Positions 48,921-62,331 are shown, counted from the first letter of the stretch. The stretch is DNA of 64,000 nucleotides from Monoplex corrugatus (GCA_030674185.1 JAPXFY010000018.1:41948432-42012431), one strand, 5' to 3'. The notes: generated by a model not told the origin, from the sequence alone. A program made the numbers and translations.

Positions 48921-51900
48921 CTGTGCAAAACAAAATTAAGCAAAGTAAACAAACAAAAGAAAGAAAAACACCAAGGTAATCAAACCATTCTAACAATCTA
49001 ACTTTTTACACAAAAATTAATAGGGCCTACAACTTTTTACACAAAAATTAATACAAAAAATCCAGATTTTATACATCTCAAAGTAACTGTGGCCTTTATC
49101 AAATTATAAAAGAAGCTTTCATGGAAATCAAATTTGAAAAAACATAAAAACAATGATAAATAGTCACAACGGTGAAAACAGATTTGAAATACATAGGCAG
49201 TGGTGGACTGCCACAACAAGGAAAACAGATGTTCAATTTGCAAAAACTTCTTGAGAAAGGACTGTTCACACATCGTTTTCACAAAGTGCTGATTGTAAGT
49301 GACCTTGACTTCTGTGAGCATTACCTTCCAAACTTATACTTTCATGATTCCTAACTACCTGATTGCTTTGACCAAAACTTGGTAAAGATCCACCCATTAA
49401 ATTTAAAAATAAAAGTGGACAAAATCATTTTTACATATTTTTGTAACAGACAGACTCACACACACACACACGCTCGCGCATACGCATAAACACACGAACA
49501 CGCAGAAGCACACATATACACACACACACGAGCACAGACACACACACAAACACACACACAAACACAGATCTAGTAAATACCCCCCTTTTTTTTTCTTTTC
49601 TTTTTTTTTTCTCAGTAAGCTGGTCTACATATACTCGTGTCCTAAAATAATCAGACCTACTTTTGACCTATAGATCTCAAATATTCAATTCATTTGAGCT
49701 CAAATCAACTAACACTTAGTAAAACACAGTGTTCTGTTGCAATTACAAAGAACCTGACGAAAAAAAAATCCTTCTTCAACTAGACTGACAGAGAAGTGAC
49801 AAAGTACCATACCCCTCCCTTCTCAAACTCCTGCCCCACACACTTTTAGCGCCTCCTGTTTTTCATTTTTCCATTTCTTCTTCTTCTTCTTTTCAAGATG
49901 TATCAATAAACAACTTAAGACTTACAGTTACAGATCATTTAATCAATCAACAACTTAAGACTTACAGGACATTTAATCAATCAGCAACTTAAGACTTACA
50001 AGACATTTAATTAATCAATCATTACAATTAATCAATCAGTCATTCAACAATCAATAGTCATGGGTGTAGCTAAGGAAAAAATAGAAAAACTGAAAGCAAG
50101 CCGGGGGCAAGGGCCGCCAAGGTCCTAGCTGGCTAAAGGGGCAGTGTCCTCTGGGGAGCTCAAAACAGCATATTTTTTTTTACAGCAAAACACATATACA
50201 TATAATATATTTAAACATATGAACTCAAGAATAAATGTAAAAACATATACAAACACATTATCTCAGGAGTAAATTTAAACAAAACAACAACAACAACCAC
50301 ACTCAAAAAAATTACAACAACAAGAAACAAACAACCACACACAGATCTGGTATATACAGTTAAAACTGAAATTCTCTTACTGTAACTAGTGGAAGAAGAC
50401 AATCTATTATGTTAACAGCAAAATACACAAAAGTTTTCAATAAAAAAAAAGTCAAATACTTTTGATGATTAAATTAAATCAAATTTCAATAAGAGAAGAG
50501 AAAAAAAAAAAAAAACAATACATAAACATGATTATTTTTTCCAAAAAGTGCTTTTTCCATTCAAACAGTATTTAAATTCTTGGTTGCAAATCTCAGTAAT
50601 AGTTCTTGATTGCAAACATTAATAATATCAACAGCAACAAAACAATAATAACAATAACAACAATGATAATAGCAGTAACAATAATAAAATAATAGTAACA
50701 GTAATAATAATAACAATTATAAAATATAATAATAATAATAATAATATTTCCATTCATACAGTACAAAACAAAACATGTCACTTGTCAGAGAATGTTGTTG
50801 CACTTTACAACAATAAACAAAAAAAAAATGCAGTACACACACAACTGGTTGCATAATATACGCCAATACACCAATATAAACAAAGTTAATAACAACAAAG
50901 ATATGCTTTTCATTTTTTATCATGTACAATAAAATGAGGAAGGGGGAATGATTGCCATGTCAATACGACCATACAGCGCACACACCAGTCCGATACATAT
51001 GTCAATATACCAATGCAGCAGAAACATAGTTAATTTAATAAACAACAAATGTTTTTCATTTATCATTTCAGTGTGGGGTTTGCATACACAATACAAACAC
51101 ATGTATACATGAACACACACACACACACACAAGCACACACAATATAACACACGCTACAAGGCACACATACGTGGATGCCAGCATGCATGCACACAAACAT
51201 ACACATTCTTTATTACATATAGACAATCTGCAATACACATGGACTTAGATAAGTTAGAAGAGCCACAAGCATTAATTCATGAATTTTGGGGATCTTTCTG
51301 AAAGATGAGTTTTGAAATGCTTTTTGAAAGTAAGTACACAAAGTTCTGCTAATGCTTTTGAAAAGTATGTGCACAACTGCTCTGTCACAGAGACACTGGG
51401 AGGGAGTTCCATATTTGCTGGGCCTTATTACACATGGCAGAAGCATACACCTGCACAATCAAGTTTCATACAACAAACATTGTGTAGGTTGCCCTGACTA
51501 CCTTGTTAATGTAACCAGTTCCTCCTCCACTTGTCTAGATATACTGAAATTCTGCTATAAAGCAAAACAAAAACAAAAACAGAAAAAAAAACTAATGAAG
51601 CATATCTGTACTTATGAAATGTACCTCAATAAAGCATTTCCATTTCCATTTTTGCAATGCAACAGCCCAAGAATGCACAAAACATTAAATCCTAAAACCC
51701 TTTTTAACAAATTTATACACAATCTGAATCTGCCTGTTCTTATGAGCTGAGTTAATAATCCGTTCTTGGAAATGCTATGTGTGCATGCATGTGTGGTGTA
51801 TCTTGTATGTGTGCTTATACATGTCTCTGTGTGTGTGTGTCTGTCTGTCTGTGCTGTGTCTCCATGTGTGTATAAACTGATCGTAATAATTCATTGCTTA

Positions 51901-53199
51901 GAGTCCAATTGATATTTCTGTGAATGGTCCTGAGTCCTTTTCTTTCTGAGGAGCCTCAGACATTTGTCCAATTTAACTTTAAGCCATGTACTTGTAACAG
52001 CAACTTTGCTAACAGTTCTTCTCTCAATTACCTCTTAATCATGTGTACTTTTAAATCAGATTTTGTTTTTGTTTGGAATTTATTTCTTTGCTTGTTTACA
52101 GCAAGTGCGTCCATATTCAGGGAGCATTCATCATTGTCTGTAAACATGTGCATGTATTTACTATGAATGGCTCCTTACAGAACATGTACTCCCCAAACAA
52201 TGAACAACCACATTTGAAACAATTTAAAAACTAAATAATTTTGGTTGTTAATGATAGAAGTTATAACTCTAATTCTTCAGTCAAGAGTAGAATAATAGTG
52301 ACTTTGGAAATGTCTGCAATATATGCATACAAGAATACTTATGCTCCCACCTACCCAATCACCTCCTCCCATCTTCTTCCTCATTTTTGTATGAATGCAT
52401 ATCAGGCTATTCTCTCTAATGTGAACGAATGTTATTGTTAGACTGAACAAAGAGAATGCGCACTTAGATTTTACTGTAAGATTTTGCGCCTCATAAATAT
52501 CAACATCGTTACCATTATACGGCCTATTCCTTCTCTACAGATTAGGCCTACTACTTTCATTAACCCTACAATTATACAAAATTTAATAGTACTTTAGTTT
52601 AATCTGTTACTATGTAGACCTGTGTAAATTGCAACAAGCATGTTTTCCTCATAACCGTCTGCGCTCTACAAACGAAATTATCATCATTATCATTCTGCTT
52701 TAATTTCTGATAAAACTGTCACACTGTGTAAGCAATCCTAACCATAACACCACTTCACAATAATATATACTCGTCATGATGATCGTAGTAGGTCTACATT
52801 CCATTTTCTACACCTAGGGCTGTACGATTCAAATGTCCTAGCAAAATTTATACAAATCTACAAAACAGGCCTTAACATCAAACATGTACAGACATGCATC
52901 AAAAGAGCCCAAGTCCATCAGCACACTAACACTGAGGATTCAACAGAGTAGAAAAAATCGTAAGATAGTTCACTTAAACTTAAGACAACCACCTTCACCT
53001 TTTCGGGATTCTTGGCTCATTCATCGAAGATTGTTTACAAATCAACCGTACGTAACGCAGAAGAACAGCAGCATAATTGAACCAAATTTTCAGAATGGTA
53101 ACGCGCATACTTCAGTAACTAGAATAGGAATAAATAAAACTACTAAAGGCACGTAACAGTGATCATTAACTAAACAAACAAGGAAAAAGACAGCAGATA
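48921..53199 (-). other. First SLMAP intron (inferred)
   Basis: No coding exon found. It contains impure CA runs (49,450-49,565), a 38-bp tandem repeat in three units (about 49,903-50,020, caacttaagacttaca), a (TAA)n/(CAA)n-rich stretch (50,610-50,760) and scattered CA. Otherwise AT-rich sequence. Confidence 0.6.
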
Positions 53200-53484
53200 T
53201 ACCATTTTGTTCTACCCCCTTCACTTCCTTCAGGAGACAGCCATCTTGAAATTTTTTCCACAACATAATCTCACATCATATCAAGATTGATAAATAATAT
53301 ATTTTTTATCCCAAGATTTTATATATGTGAGATATTATTCACATAATGCATATTTACATTATTTTATGATTTAATTTTTAATAAAGTGGATGCTACTGAT
53401 TAAACGTTTTTAAAATCACTGTGCAGAACTATGAACATTGTGCAACTTGAAATTTGGAGAGTATTTTTAAAGTAAGGAAACAAA
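53200..53484. promoter_or_regulatory. Probable bidirectional SLMAP/DENND6 promoter
   Basis: The DENND6 ATG is at 53,485. On the minus strand a YY1-like CAAGATGG lies at about 53,241-53,249, a motif that in animals often marks a start site or the leader just downstream. It would give an SLMAP 5' exon that splices to the acceptor at 48,921. No TATA box is evident. The spacing implies divergent transcription from one short region. This is an inference from spacing and motif; no start site is proven. Confidence 0.5.
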
Positions 53485-53628
53485 ATGGAAGCCGAGGAAG
53501 AAACACAAGAACGACATTACGATGAAGAACTTCAGTCCCCGACAATCTTGCCGTGGGACCGATTTTCAAACTGGATCCATTGTTGTTGTGTTGTCACTTT
53601 TGATCTTGAGCTTGGCCAGGCAATGGAG
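53485..53628 (+). CDS. DENND6: DENND6 exon 1 (start codon)
   Basis: ATG in a good context (aacaaaATGG) opens an acidic N-terminus followed by [20 protein letters not shown] and GQAMEV. Human DENND6A has [20 protein letters not shown] and GQAVEV, the first strands of the N-terminal longin-like domain. 144 nt, ending in phase 0 at GAG|GTAAAA. Confidence 0.97.
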
Positions 53629-54309
53629 GTAAAAATATATGTCAATTTGTAAACTGTCATTTTTATAGATGATACTGAAGGTTGGTTGGACTGCAAAACC
53701 GAAAACATCGTCTGGTTTTCTATACTGGTCTGGTGCAGTTTTTGACCCCTACTTTTCTGGTCATACCTGATGTAGCAAGAGCTCAAATGACATCTCAAAG
53801 CAGAATGAGACCGACAGATCATAGAATATGATTATATGTACTGTTGTTTGACTGCAACATTTTTTTTTTTTTCATAATTGATTTCCTGACTACGAGATTC
53901 ATTTAGGCCTATAGATTAGGCCACGTTTTGTACTTGTTACTAATTTGTAGACTGGTCTGTAGTTTCTAAATTTGGATACCTGTCCATTCACAGCAACCTT
54001 ATCTTAGCTGTTTGTAAAGGACTTTTCTGATGTGTGTCGGTGTGAGAGAAAGTGAGAGAGAATCGTGTTTACATTTAGGCAATGATTTACTTAGTATCTA
54101 GGGTTTCGGTTTCGCTATTGTAAGACTAGATGGAAAGTGGGGAGAGAGTATGTTGTGTTTGTGTAATGTCTAAAACACTATAGTTTAACACATTTAGGCT
54201 AAATCCAAAACAAATGTGACTGCCTGCGTTCAAGCAAACAGGAACCAGCAAAAACACGAAAGAAGAATACGAACGCATATTTAATACAACAAGACAAGAC
54301 AGGCGCAAA

Positions 54310-54429
54310 TTTTTGGCCAGCTGGCCTTTGTCAAGCATAAGATGACAGACAAACAAACACCAGATACACATTTAGGCTAAGTTTTCTTGTTGAGTCTAGT
54401 CAGCCCAACAACTGGCAATCCAAAAAATT
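54310..54429. repeat. 120-bp direct repeat, left copy
   Basis: Begins tttttggccagctggcc and ends ctggcaatc plus aaaaaatt. The right copy is 379 bp downstream, with few mismatches. Confidence 0.93.
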
Positions 54430-54688
54430 CCTTCCAGAACAAGGGAGAAATGAACAAAATTCCTTCCAGAAAAGGGGAGAAAATCACCCACAGTAAAATA
54501 AGGTCATTTCTGATTGAATCAAAACCTTTAGGTGGGTTTTGTTGCCACTACCTTAGCAACATCCACACATGTACAGAAAGTCACGATTCAGTGATCCTAT
54601 TGTCTTTCAGTGTCAGGCTCACTTTAAGATTACATAAAGCATTCACTCAGATGATCTGTTGTCACTAAAGTTGATTAGATTCCATATC

Positions 54689-54808
54689 TTTTTGGCCAGC
54701 TGGCCTTTGTCAAGCATAAGATGACAGACAAACACACACCAGATACACATTTAGGCTAAGTTTTCTTGTAGAGTCTAGTCAGCCCAACAACTGGCAATCA
54801 AAAAAATT
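54689..54808. repeat. 120-bp direct repeat, right copy
   Basis: Same 120 bp as 54,310-54,429. The DNA between the copies is 259 bp and non-coding. Confidence 0.93.
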
Positions 54809-55156
54809 GTATTATTATGCTTTTATATTTGGAAGAAGAAAAATACTGTGGGTAACAAACTTTAAATTGTTTTTTTTAATTGCAGTATTCTCAATTCTGA
54901 TTTCAATTGGATGCAAGTATGCATGTTGTCTTTCCCACACTACACAGGTAGTATGTTGCTGCACAGTCTGCATACTGTGTAAGGCATGCTGGGTACTTTT
55001 ATGTTTCAGTAAGCCACTAGACACTTACATGACTTACAAGATGCAATAATAGTGACATCATGTTCACTCCATTCACACTCACATCCATGACATGGCAACT
55101 CCCCTATCCACTCTCACCTCCGTACATCCCACAATGACAATGTCCCAAGATGCCCA

Positions 55157-55475
55157 TTAACATATTCCGTATCGCGTCACGAGATCCTCGTGACTCAGCT
55201 TTCTCTCTTCATAGACCGCATCACGAGGATTTCGTGCCATGAACCGTAGTTTCAGTTTCGGTATGTAAATAGAAAATGACGGCATTGCTGACGTGAATCC
55301 TTTTCCGGCAAAGGGAGTATACTCCTGTCATTTCCTTTGTGCATTTACACGACATTTGAAGCGGCAAAAATGGCAAAAAACAGGCGTAATTTGAGTGTTT
55401 CTCAAGTCTCTCTCCTAACATTACTTTGTCAATAGTTAGTACAGTGACCTATTTTCTTGGTAGGAAAAGGGTTAA
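55157..55475 (+). mobile_element. TTAA element, 319 bp (piggyBac-like MITE)
   Basis: TTAACATATTCCGTA on the left and the inverse of TTAACCCTTTTCCTA on the right. The subterminal palindrome CACGAGATCCTCGTG is repeated in part as CACGAGGATTTCGTG. A tiny ATG frame (MAKNRRNLSVSQVSLLTLLC) may be the transposase start. Confidence 0.68.
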
Positions 55476-55594
55476 ACTGATAAAATTACATACAGATACA
55501 CACACATATTTGTACTATCTGTACAACTGCATAAAGGTACACAATGTGTAAGATTAGCTATTTGCAGTCATAAGTCAATATTGCAGTTAAAACA

Positions 55595-55595
<1 letters not shown>

Positions 55596-55666
<71 letters not shown>

Positions 55667-55924
55667 AGAGTCAGAAGGTACTGTAATTTGTAATCCAATC
55701 AATAGCAAACAATCCACCTAAAACCAGGTGTCAGATCCAATCCACCAAACTTCAGTCGAGCATCTAAGTTAAATTATTAAATAATAACGACTATACACTC
55801 GAGAAAACCAATGTGAGCATTATCTTGAGAACCAGTTCAGTAGTAATGAAATGAATTTTGGTAGGAATGCCATTCTGGTATTTGATTTTTTTTTTTTTTA
55901 CATAACCAATTGCACATGCACACA

Positions 55925-56018
<94 letters not shown>
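55596..56018. repeat. (CA)n microsatellites
   Basis: Two CA blocks at 55,596-55,663 and 55,930-56,018. Confidence 0.97.
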
Positions 56019-56019
<1 letters not shown>

Positions 56020-56340
56020 CCAATCTGACAGACCCTGTTGCTCCTATATAATATGCACTCAAACTGATGCACACCCACACATACACACAGTGAACATATT
56101 TTGATGCACAAACACACATATACGCACACACACCGACTCATGCACATGAAACACTCAGAAACATACACACTCATACACACACACATGCATATACAGTAAT
56201 ACACTCACACACACTGCTCATTAGCATAATCACATACACATGCTCACATACATGCACTTGTGCATTCGTCCACAGATCTGCTCACCCAGATGCACAAAGA
56301 ACCCGCACACACATGCACAAAAGTATACTCACAGTCACAC

Positions 56341-56344
<4 letters not shown>

Positions 56345-56405
<61 letters not shown>

Positions 56406-56514
56406 GAGTCTCTCTGTCTCTCTCTCTCTCTCACTTTCTTTCTCCCTGCCCCCTCTCTCTCTCTGTTTATGATGATTGTGTTTGAACTCCACCAACACTA
56501 ACACAACCAGGAAC

Positions 56515-56590
<76 letters not shown>

Positions 56591-56723
56591 GCATGCACTC
56601 TTGTGTCACACATACACATCCGAGCACATCCTTGAAATACACTTATACACAGACATGTACGCATGCATGCACACATACACACACACCATACACACATACA
56701 GTGATACACACACACCACACAGG

Positions 56724-56760
<37 letters not shown>

Positions 56761-56786
56761 CACACACAGCACACACACACACACCA

Positions 56787-56876
<90 letters not shown>

Positions 56877-56890
56877 ACACACCACACACG
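56345..56890. repeat. (CT)n and (CA)n microsatellite cluster
   Basis: CT block at 56,345-56,465, CA blocks at 56,520-56,588 and 56,700-56,890, the last ending about 70 nt before DENND6 exon 2. Confidence 0.97.
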
Positions 56891-56960
56891 CACATACAAT
56901 TTGTCTTGAGGATACCTTTCCATGAAAACTGGATACAAGAGTGTCAGTTTTCTGTTTCAG

Positions 56961-56999
56961 TTGATCTACCCAGGCCATGTCAAACTGTCAGACAAAGAG
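56961..56999 (+). CDS. DENND6: DENND6 exon 2 (39-nt microexon)
   Basis: 39 nt, phase 0 to 0, encoding LIYPGHVKLSDKE, which matches human VIYPQHSKLTDRE. Acceptor TTTCTGTTTCAG, donor GTGAGA. It is too short to stand out as an open frame and sits about 70 nt after a very long (CA)n tract. Confidence 0.95.
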
Positions 57000-58230
57000 G
57001 TGAGATGGAAACTTTTCCCAATCTTCAGAGTATTGATAGCACTGTTTTAGGAATAGGATGTTTTTAGTTTGGTTGGTTGATTGGATTTCTGGTGATTGTT
57101 TGTTCACTGATTTTGCTGTTGTTTTTTTTTCTCTTGTTTTTTGTTGTTTCTTTATTTAGTTTTGGTTGGTTGTTGGTGGTGGTGGTGAAGGGCTGTGTGT
57201 ATGTTTGTGCCTGTCTATGTCAGTATGTGTCTGTGTAATGTGGGTGTGTATAAATCGGTTGTTGTTAATTATAGCTCATCTGTTAAGATTATAGATTTAT
57301 GTGGTATGGTCTTTTTCTGTATAAGTTAAAACAGCATGTCAATTTTTTAATAACTGCTATCTGATAAGATAACAGCTGTGTGCAAGAGGGTGTACTGCTC
57401 ATGCTATATGATTTGTGAATGATCAAAAGCAGTAGATGAGCAGTGTAATCAATGTTTTATTGAATTTTCAAAACCAGCAAGTCAGCAAATTGATTCCTAG
57501 TTGGAAACTGTGGATAAATTACTTCATAACAATTTACTGCTTCATAACAGTTTTCCCATGTAAGTTAGAAGGCTAGAAATGGTTTGTAGTGGTAACACAT
57601 TTTAGTAATTTTCATAATGAATTATGATGGACATGGACACCTTGGATGAAACTTGGTGTGGATGTGGATGTCACAATCAGTCAGTCATAATACTCATATC
57701 ATATGTATTGTCTGTGTATTTTTAAATCGTCTCCCATGCTTTGAAATTTCCATGCTCCTTTGAAATATCCTAACTTGGATAAAAACAAAAAAAATTATAA
57801 ATCTGTATTGTATTGTATTGTATTGTATTGTATTGCATTGCATTGCATTGCGTTATCAAGCTCATACAGTGACAGCACTACAGTTATGCAATTACAACTT
57901 GTTCCAAGAAAAGTGAAGAAAAGAAATGAGTATTAAATTTCAGGAAGTAATTATTAAATTCATATGTTATTTCGTTTTGTTTTTAAGATTTAAGATTTTT
58001 CTAAAAGATGTTTATGCATGGATTTCAAAATCTATTTCATGTGTATATATGTTGTATTTATACTTGGATTTTAAAACATACTCTGTAATTCAGTTTGTGC
58101 GAATTGATATAATCTTTATTTCACAGATTTGACTGCAGATGTGTCAAATGTTGTATGTGTTGAACATCAATAAAAAGTATTCTGTGTTTTGAGCATCCAG
58201 ATGTTATCTGTACACATTTATTAATTCATT
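57000..58230. other. DENND6 intron; pentanucleotide repeat
   Basis: The only clear feature is (TTGTA)n/(TTGCA)n at about 57,808-57,850. Confidence 0.7.
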
Positions 58231-58269
58231 CACTTGCATACACACACACACAGTGTACTCGCATGCAAC

Positions 58270-58392
<123 letters not shown>

Positions 58393-59319
58393 ACACTCTC
58401 TCAAATTCTCTTATGCATGCACACATGCATAATGAGTGCATGTATGATGCCTATATTCATATCACTCAAAAATTAGTATGGCTCTTATTTATCTGACATT
58501 TCCTATGATGTTGATATTTCCTAACAGTTGACATAAAAGAATTCAGCTGTTGAATCATTGATTTGGTAATACAGTGGAGTCCACTTATCACAAATCTGCG
58601 TACAATGAATTTCCAGCAATAGCTCACTCTTTTAGTTTTCCTGCCTACTTCCTTCTGTTCGCCTCTTGTAGAATTCTGTCTGTAACAAACAAAACCTACT
58701 AATGTACTATCATCATATATAATATATATAAAAAATTCCCCTTTGTATGAACGTGATATTATTTTTCAAAGGCCAAGCTTGCTAATGCTGTGTATAGTCT
58801 TGCTTTACATAGACTACAACAAACAAGAGCTCAAGACTGGTGCAACTGATCAGCATCAGAGATCTACACTGAGTGTTATACTCTATAGCATAGCGATCAG
58901 CGCACTGTGCTAAATTTCTTCATGCATCATTGAAAACTTTGCCACTCCAGGAACGTAGTGCCAGCTGCAGTTTTGTGTGTGTGTGTGTGACTGTGAGAGA
59001 GACCGCACGCGTGCATGTGTATACCTACTTGTGCACATGTTGTGTTTCACTGATAAATGTTATAATGGTGACATATGAAATAGGAAATGTTTTGAATAAC
59101 ATCTGAACTCCACCAACAAGGCAGCCAACAATCAGGGCTGTGTAAGGTAACTAATGTTTCTTTCTTGTAGCTACTACAAACTTCTGCTACAACAAACACT
59201 CTGTTTCCCTTGATTTTATTGTAGGCTGATTCCTCTATACATGTTTCGTTTACTTTGTTCAGTTAGGCATAACTGGAAGTAATACCATGTCAGAACACAT
59301 TGTCCAAACTCTTTTGCAG

Positions 59320-59362
59320 AAAATGAACATATGCTACCTGTCATTCCCGGATTCAAATTCAG
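59320..59362 (+). CDS. DENND6: DENND6 exon 3
   Basis: 43 nt, phase 0 to phase 1, encoding KMNICYLSFPDSNS, identical to human at NICYLSFPDSNS. Donor GTGAGT. The intron just after it holds a 33-bp minisatellite. Confidence 0.97.
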
Positions 59363-59383
59363 GTGAGTGTTGAAAGCAGTTAC

Positions 59384-59630
59384 ATTGGAAAAGGAGAGTA
59401 TTTCAGTGGAATGGGAAACGTGAAAGGAGAGTATTTTAGAGGAATGGGAAACATGAAAGGGGAGTATTTTAGAGGAATGGGAAACATAAAAGGGGAGTAT
59501 TTCAGAGGAATGGGAAACGTGAAAGGGGAGTATTTCAGAGGAATGGGAAATGTGAAAGGGGAGTATTTCAGAGGAATGGGAAACGTAAAAGGGGAGTATT
59601 TCAGAGGAATGGGAAAGCTGAAAAGGTGTG
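59384..59630 (+). repeat. 33-bp minisatellite, about 7 copies
   Basis: Unit ggggagtatttcagaggaat plus gggaaacgtgaaa, 33 bp, so one frame stays open (GEYFRGMGNVK repeated). It begins about 20 bp after the donor of DENND6 exon 3. Retention of the intron would hit a TGA in the DENND6 frame first, so it is not an extension of the protein. Confidence 0.93.
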
Positions 59631-60559
59631 TTTATGTAAATTATTGTGTACTTCTTACTTAATTTAAAGATATGTGTTTCCTAACTTCTTACTTACTTTG
59701 AAAATATGTGTTTCATTAGATCAATGGATGGTCAGTTTTGCTGCAAAAATTTGCCTTTGGGGTTGCTTATGATTCATTTACACTGCTGTTCATGCATGTA
59801 ACTTTGTAAGCATTCCTTGCTTACAGAAAAGTGGTAAAAATTCTTTTAAACCACCTTGAAAATAAAAGTACTCTTCATTGATTTGTTTGTAAATTGATAA
59901 AGTATTTGAAAGAAGCAAAACACTCATTGCATGCATGAAGGCAAAAGCTCTAAATTATTGTCTAATTGGAGGTTTGAAAAATGTAAAGTGTATTCATTAA
60001 AATCAATTTAAATTGTCTCATGGTAGATGTTTGATCTCCTTACTCTTCATATTAAGGGAAATATGGCAGAATCAGGTACTGATGTACATTTGCAAAGTAT
60101 ATGTGTATATTGTTTGGCGTTGAATGTGCAAACATTACTGATGCTGATATTTCATTCTTAAACCTCTGGGAAAAACTTCAGAATCAGGATGAACACATCA
60201 GCAACATTTGCTGTAGTTCTTATCTAGAGTTTGGGAAGATCACTTCCCTTAGACTATATCTGTCCAAAACATTATGTAACTAACCTGTCTCTGCTGTAGT
60301 AATTTCCTGGCTAGAGTATCGTAATTGTATGTTAGCTGTCTTACTAGCGAACAAATTTCTCGATTTTATTGGGTTTGGAATAATGTCTGATTATGAAAAA
60401 AAGAAGAAAAAAAAGCATTTATAAACACATAACACTAACAATCACATATTTACTCAAAGAACTCCACTGTCAAATCTGATTATGAGTACACAGTTACAAG
60501 CCTTACATTTTGCTATTTTGATCAATCTTTATCACTCAACTTTTCAGATAGGCTTTGTA

Positions 60560-60895
60560 TGTATTACAGTTTCTGCACTCCTCAAAACAAAAGCTTCTGA
60601 TGGTGACAAAATGCAGTCTACAGTCAGTTAATGAACATTTCATTGCACTGTCTGTTTGGAGTTCGCTGCCATCTGATCGGAGGTATCTGCCCATCCTGAT
60701 GGACTTTCAGGTCTTAGTTAAAGATTTTCATGTTCACCTACTCCTCCGCCAGTCTGTTCTGCCACTTCTGACTACTGGTCATGAGGCAGTGTGTCATCAT
60801 TCATGTATGCATACATTTATGACCATAGGTATATTTGAACATTTGGTTAGACTTTGTTATGTTAAGTATAGATTATGTATATGTATGTGTGTGTG
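60560..60895 (+). mobile_element. LINE 3' end (CR1/Jockey-like reverse transcriptase tail)
   Basis: Reads SVWSSLPSDRRYLPILMDFQ followed by a VKDFHVHLL-like end, the form xWNSLPxxIRxxxSLxxFKxxLKxHL seen at the C-terminus of Jockey/CR1-group LINEs. It is followed by (TATG)/(GT)/(AT) repeats. Related to 27,090-27,330. Confidence 0.75.
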
Positions 60896-60924
60896 TGTGT
60901 GTGTGTGTATGTTATATATATATA

Positions 60925-61005
<81 letters not shown>
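60889..61005. repeat. (GT)n-(AT)n microsatellite
   Basis: GT run then a long pure AT run, directly following the LINE tail. 61,006-61,597 and 61,708-62,263 hold nothing recognised. Confidence 0.97.
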
Positions 61006-61007
<2 letters not shown>

Positions 61008-61597
61008 GGGTAGGTAATATTACTGTGTATTCATATAAATGTATGAATGTGAGTATTCTGATGTATGTGTGATGTATTGCTTCAATATTACGCTTTATGT
61101 CTTTTATAAGTTGTAGACGTATGTTCTGATGTGTGTACGTTAATGTTTGATTTTTCAGTGCTTGTGGGCTCTCTGAATCTCTTGATAGAGTACTGGATGC
61201 AAGATCTTATCTTGAGTTTAATCCCAGCCCACAGCATAAGAACTAGTGCTTTTGCTGTCCATCTTAATGTTCCAGTGATTCAGATTAATATTTCGTAGAT
61301 TATGTTCTCACTGCAGTCTGAATTTCAAGATCTTGCCAACACATACAGTTGTTTGCAGGCTTAGATGTTAATTGCTGGCAGATTTGGATAGAGCACACAT
61401 GGAAATGACTGTGTGCAATGAAACCCTTTTGAAAATATCCAAATTTCCTAAAGAAAATTCCTTCTATATATATTATTGCATTCTGAGCCTTGTAAATGTA
61501 CTGCACAGGAGCTCAGATGAGATTTGAAAATAACTCTATGCAAGAAAAAAGAATAATTCATTTGTTATTACTGTTACATTCTTTTTGTGTGTTTTAG

Positions 61598-61707
61598 GTT
61601 GTATGGGTGACACCCAGTTTCATTTCCGAATACGACAGTGTCCAGGTAGAAAAGCAACAGTAAAAGCCCACAACTCTTACAACAGAGATTGCCCAGTGTC
61701 ATTACAG
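61598..61707 (+). CDS. DENND6: DENND6 exon 4
   Basis: 110 nt, phase 1 to 0, encoding GCMGDTQFHFRIRQCPGRK onward; human has GCLGDTQFCFRFRQSSGRR. Donor GTAAGC. Confidence 0.97.
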
Positions 61708-62263
61708 GTAAGCTAGAAGTACTACAATTTTCTTATTTTTTCAGTTGTTTTGTGATCGCTACTCGTGGTCCTAATTTGCCAAACAAGCTTGGAGACTAAA
61801 CGATCCTGTTTAGGGAATTGCAGTCATTAAGGGCTATTGCATAGTATGAGCCTCAAGGAACATTTAAGATAATAAAAACTTGCGTTTATGTGATGTTTGC
61901 TTTAAAACGTGTTTATATGTTTCTGTTGCCTGTGGCCATCATGCATATAACTTAGCTATTCAGTGATACTTGTGATTACAGTATGTGTACAGTCATTTGA
62001 AGCTGAACTGTCAGTTAAGAAAAGTGCACCCCTATCCCACCACCCAACCTCTCTCATCATCATTCTATGAAAAATAAAATGAACTGAAACATGTATTAAT
62101 CTTTTGGATTGTAAATAGATTAAAAGGGTTAACAGTTTTCGTCTTTTCTGAAAAAATGACTTCCATGGAACTTCTGTCCGCGGTTGTTCTCTCGTTTGTT
62201 TGGCATTTTAGACAGTTGTGATTTTTAGATTATTCTGATTACATTATGTTGTCATATATTTGT

Positions 62264-62331
62264 GTGTTGTTGTGTGTGTGTGTGTGGTGGTGTGTGTGTG
62301 TGTGTGTGTGGTGTGTGTGTGGTGTGTGTGA
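62264..62331 (+). repeat. GT repeat at the DENND6 exon 5 acceptor
   Basis: tgtgtg with tggtg interruptions up to 12 nt before the acceptor AG at 62,342-62,343. Confidence 0.97.

Noticed and set aside
59363..59662. Repeat frame as an extension of DENND6 exon 3
   Set aside because: The DENND6 frame meets TGA four codons after the donor; the repeat is in another frame and exon 4 follows cleanly from exon 3.
62097..62134. TTAATCTTTT to AAAAGGGTTAA considered as a tiny TTAA element
   Set aside because: Only about 38 bp with weak inverted similarity; could be chance in AT-rich DNA.
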